Assembly (NCBI GenBank): GCA_010014835.2
Contig: JAAAKB020000009.1
Span: forward strand, 83,676 to 106,310
DNA from: Apostichopus leukothele
Lineage: Eukaryota; Echinodermata; Holothuroidea; Aspidochirotida; Stichopodidae
Length of the DNA stretch: 22,635 bases
Direction of reading: 5' to 3'
Each line of letters starts with the position of its first letter. The first letter of the stretch is position 1. The notes under the pieces were generated by a model, which was given only the letters and a program-made list of their open reading frames with translations, did no database searches and was not told the DNA's origin. The position numbers and the translations under genes were made by a program. This document shows positions 20,115 to 22,635 of this stretch, in pieces.

Positions 20115-20881
20115 CGTGCCATCCTCCAGGTGTAAGGGCAAATTCTATTCAAACCGAAATTACATCATCATTTACTCCACGGTATGATCCTGCTCTTGTT
20201 CAAAAGACCGAATATCTGCCAGGGGAAAAGCAAAAACAAAAGATAAGAATACTCGCAGCAACGACAAACTTTGTGACTTACTATGTTAAAAAGTGGATAA
20301 CCTGTTAAAGGAACTGGTAGGCAAGGGCCCTGGTTAACCACATATATATATGAAACATATTGCCTAGTGCAGGGTAAGACTGGACGATGTAACCAGAGCC
20401 AGTAAAAAGATACATACAGTACTACTGCCATAAATATGACTATTTATTATCATATCGGACAGTATTCACAGGGAATCATTTCGTATTCAGATTTTGAATT
20501 GCAGTTTTGAAGGGTCTGAAACCTTCCCTTAAAAATGCTATGATTCCTAAGTACAAAAGCTGTATGTACATCTTTGCAATTGTAAATCAATTTGCGCATT
20601 TTGCATAGCATTGTACGATGCGATACAGGATAAGTCATTCCCTGATTCACAGGACTTGGTCACTGCGGGAAATACAAGGACAGTTTTACTGTACTGTTGT
20701 AACTGGATTTCACATTTCTCCCAGACATGTGTGTATATATACATGTACATGTTTACTTTCAATGTGACTAAAGTGAGAAAATGTGGGGCTTAAGATGGTA
20801 ATCATCCATTAAACTGTTTTTTGCTACAGGTACCAGTGTCATCCCCTGTATGTCCATATAGCGCTCTGCCAATGTAATTAC

Positions 20882-21016
20882 TTTAAGTCACAATATTCAC
20901 AATATTTACTTAAAACGGACAAAGGTGATAGTTTACAGCTCCACAAATCAACAACTCATAACCATACTGTAGTTAACGGCAGTCTGAAAAGTGAATTTAA
21001 GTCACAATATTCACAA
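20882..21016. repeat. 21-bp direct repeat flanking a 93-bp segment
   Basis: TTTAAGTCACAATATTCACAA occurs at 20882-20902 and again at 20996-21016 without mismatch. The long perfect copies around a 93-bp unique segment resemble a target-site duplication of a short inserted sequence, or a local duplication. No poly-A tail or terminal repeat is seen inside. Confidence 0.6.
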
Positions 21017-21349
21017 GTGTTGCTTCAATTGTTGAACCATCGGTTCACAACAGCTGGCTGGCAAGATACATTCACGTACATAATTTCACTTTGGAGAGTG
21101 CACTTTAATATACTAAATTTCATTAAGCCTGTACTGTATGTCGATGCTGTTCATCTTATGGTTAACTGTATACCATCAGTGTTATCGCTTTCTTTATAGA
21201 ATGTTACTGATAATTAAGCCTCGTCTGGTCGGGAGATCATCATTGTTCAGAACACTCATTTATCAGGGACAGGGTCTAATTTTGTTATACAGTAATACAG
21301 TGCTATTACCGGGTAGTGGAATCTGTTTAGTTTCTATCGTTTTCCCCCA

Positions 21350-21452
21350 TGATTTCATAGCAACGGTATTTCATTGTGAAATCAACAATTGTGATCTCAT
21401 AGCGACGGTATTTCATTGTGAAATCAACAATTGGAAGTTAAAATCAACAATT
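21350..21452. repeat. 42-bp tandem duplication with partial third copy
   Basis: Two copies (21350-21390 and 21392-21432) share the core ACGGTATTTCATTGTGAAAT and end in CAACAATT, differing at two positions. The tail AAAATCAACAATT recurs at 21440-21452. Each copy holds the small hairpin ATTTCA-TTG-TGAAAT. Confidence 0.75.
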
Positions 21453-22526
21453 GATAGAATCAGCTGATGATAAACATTCATGTTAGTGATTTTAACAAGG
21501 ATCAACTAAGGTAATGAAACAGAATGACTCCAGACTCTCTCACCTCACGATTCCTCGACCTTGACAGGTCTTTGCAAATTGTAGAAGAGCATTAAAACCC
21601 TGAAGTGCATGTGCTATCCAACCCTTGAATGGTAAATGGTAGATGGTAAAGGAGGAGGGAGGGTATTAAGCAGCAGTGTCAAAGGTTACCAGACTGCTAG
21701 TTGTGGTAGATACAGACAGATCTTGATGAAACTGGTTTACACCTCTTTGCTCCTCAAACATTTCAAATGCAAGATCCTCTATTGTCTTGACAAAATTTTG
21801 GAATTCATTAAAATTTTGTGTTGCCAACCTGTGAGTTTGGATACAATCTTTCTGTTCCCAACAGACTGCATTATGAACTGCACAAAGTTATATGGTAAAG
21901 GCCATTTTTTGCCTGTAACAGCCTATTGTCAGGTTGAATACATCACTACACAGTACAGTAGGTTAGGCCCAAAAGCACATAGAGTTGTAACTTGCAGATG
22001 GAACCAATATGGCCTCAATTTAATTTCCTTTTACAAAATTGCCGATAGGTAGTGTAACCTTGGAGCTCTGCGATGATTCTCATATTACACACTAAGCTTG
22101 TTGAGCAAATTAATTTCCAAATATATGGAAGGCATTAAGTTATCGATTAAAGCTAAGTACTGTATAAAACCTCCTACGTATTTGAAGTTGAGCAGGGAAG
22201 TATTGAAAGCGGGAGCAACATTAAAGATCGAGTCTTTGAAGCTGCTTTGTGGATTGCAGTCTGAACTTATCACAATTATAGCCGTTGATACAATAGCAAT
22301 ATATACTGTAGGAACCCTCTTGTGGTTTGCTGTTAACTAAATGTTGTGGTGAGGTCTAAATCTCCATTAGTGCCAACAGCTATAATTTGGCAATAGTTTT
22401 GAAGACGTTGTTTCCATGTTTTACAGCCAGGACCACCTCAGATTTTTGATAAACTTTCCCTTTGAAAACTCATTTCACTGCAAAGACAAACTAACAGATT
22501 TTACTAGTTTTCATGCCATTTCCGCC

Positions 22527-22595
22527 CCCCCCCCCCCCAACCCTCCACACACCCTCTCCAAACCTCGCCCACACCCCCCAAACACACACACACAC
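22527..22595. repeat. C-run and (CA)n low-complexity tract
   Basis: A run of 13 C (22527-22539), C/A-rich spacer and CACACACA at 22582-22595. Open frames across it are products of the low complexity. Confidence 0.9.
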
Positions 22596-22635
22596 CCATA
22601 TTACAATAACAATGCCACAACCAAAACGTAAAACT

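Larger units (their letters stand above)
20115..22635. other. Upstream flank of the KAT6 N-terminal exon
   Basis: It should contain the KAT6 5' UTR exon and promoter or part of the first intron. I could not identify either. The repeats at 20882-21016, 21350-21452 and 22527-22595 are listed separately. A 138-codon plus frame at 21636-22052 has no recognisable motif and is no longer than chance allows in this much AT-rich DNA. Confidence 0.5.

Noticed and set aside
21636-22052. 138-codon plus open frame
   Set aside because: No domain, signal or conserved pattern. Frames of this length are expected by chance in AT-rich sequence of this size.

Overview
This window is animal genomic DNA: AT-rich, intron-dominated, with canonical GT-AG splice sites and short coding exons. 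The transposons and satellites look like those of a marine invertebrate. The two recognisable genes resemble vertebrate orthologues closely, so an invertebrate deuterostome such as an echinoderm is a reasonable guess, but this is inference from gene content only. A run of exactly 100 N (11003-11102) marks a scaffold join, so two contigs meet here.

Both recognised genes lie on the minus strand and are built here by joining exons. (1) A KAT6A/KAT6B-type MYST histone acetyltransferase is present as three separated blocks. These are an N-terminal exon with the winged-helix (SAMD1-like) and H15 domains (19572-20114), a large central exon with the family's KGL-DGL-FFTP linker motif and a long lysine-rich tract (9303-10363), and a small exon (3930-4024) that normally lies just ahead of the catalytic domain. 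The central and small exons join in compatible phase. The MYST catalytic exons are not seen and would lie beyond position 1. The PHD-finger exons, expected between the N-terminal and central blocks, are also not seen. (2) NFKBIL1 (I-kappa-B-like) is complete in four coding exons between 14004 and 18036. All splice phases agree and the product is 355 residues, with ankyrin repeats at the N-terminus and an HPD-bearing J-like segment at the C-terminus.

NFKBIL1 therefore sits between the KAT6 N-terminal exon and the rest of KAT6, on the same strand. The possible explanations are that it is nested inside a KAT6 intron, that the contig order is wrong, or that the N-terminal KAT6 exon is a separate short unit. 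The third option has some support: reading through the exon's donor meets a stop after four codons, and an AATAAA lies a short way downstream.

The rest is non-coding. It holds a complete 364-bp hAT-like MITE with 8-bp target duplications (5218-5581), a 5'-truncated LINE tail inserted into a 20-bp minisatellite (4295-4647), the terminus of another CAGTGGCG-type element abutting the gap, a 41-bp minisatellite downstream of NFKBIL1, several palindromes, inverted repeats and G-rich tracts, and one unexplained CpG-rich exon-like block (8480-8724). I saw no tRNA, rRNA, CRISPR array or bacterial-type operon, and no convincing novel enzyme system. The most unusual points are the KAT6/NFKBIL1 arrangement and the internal motif duplication in the KAT6 central exon.
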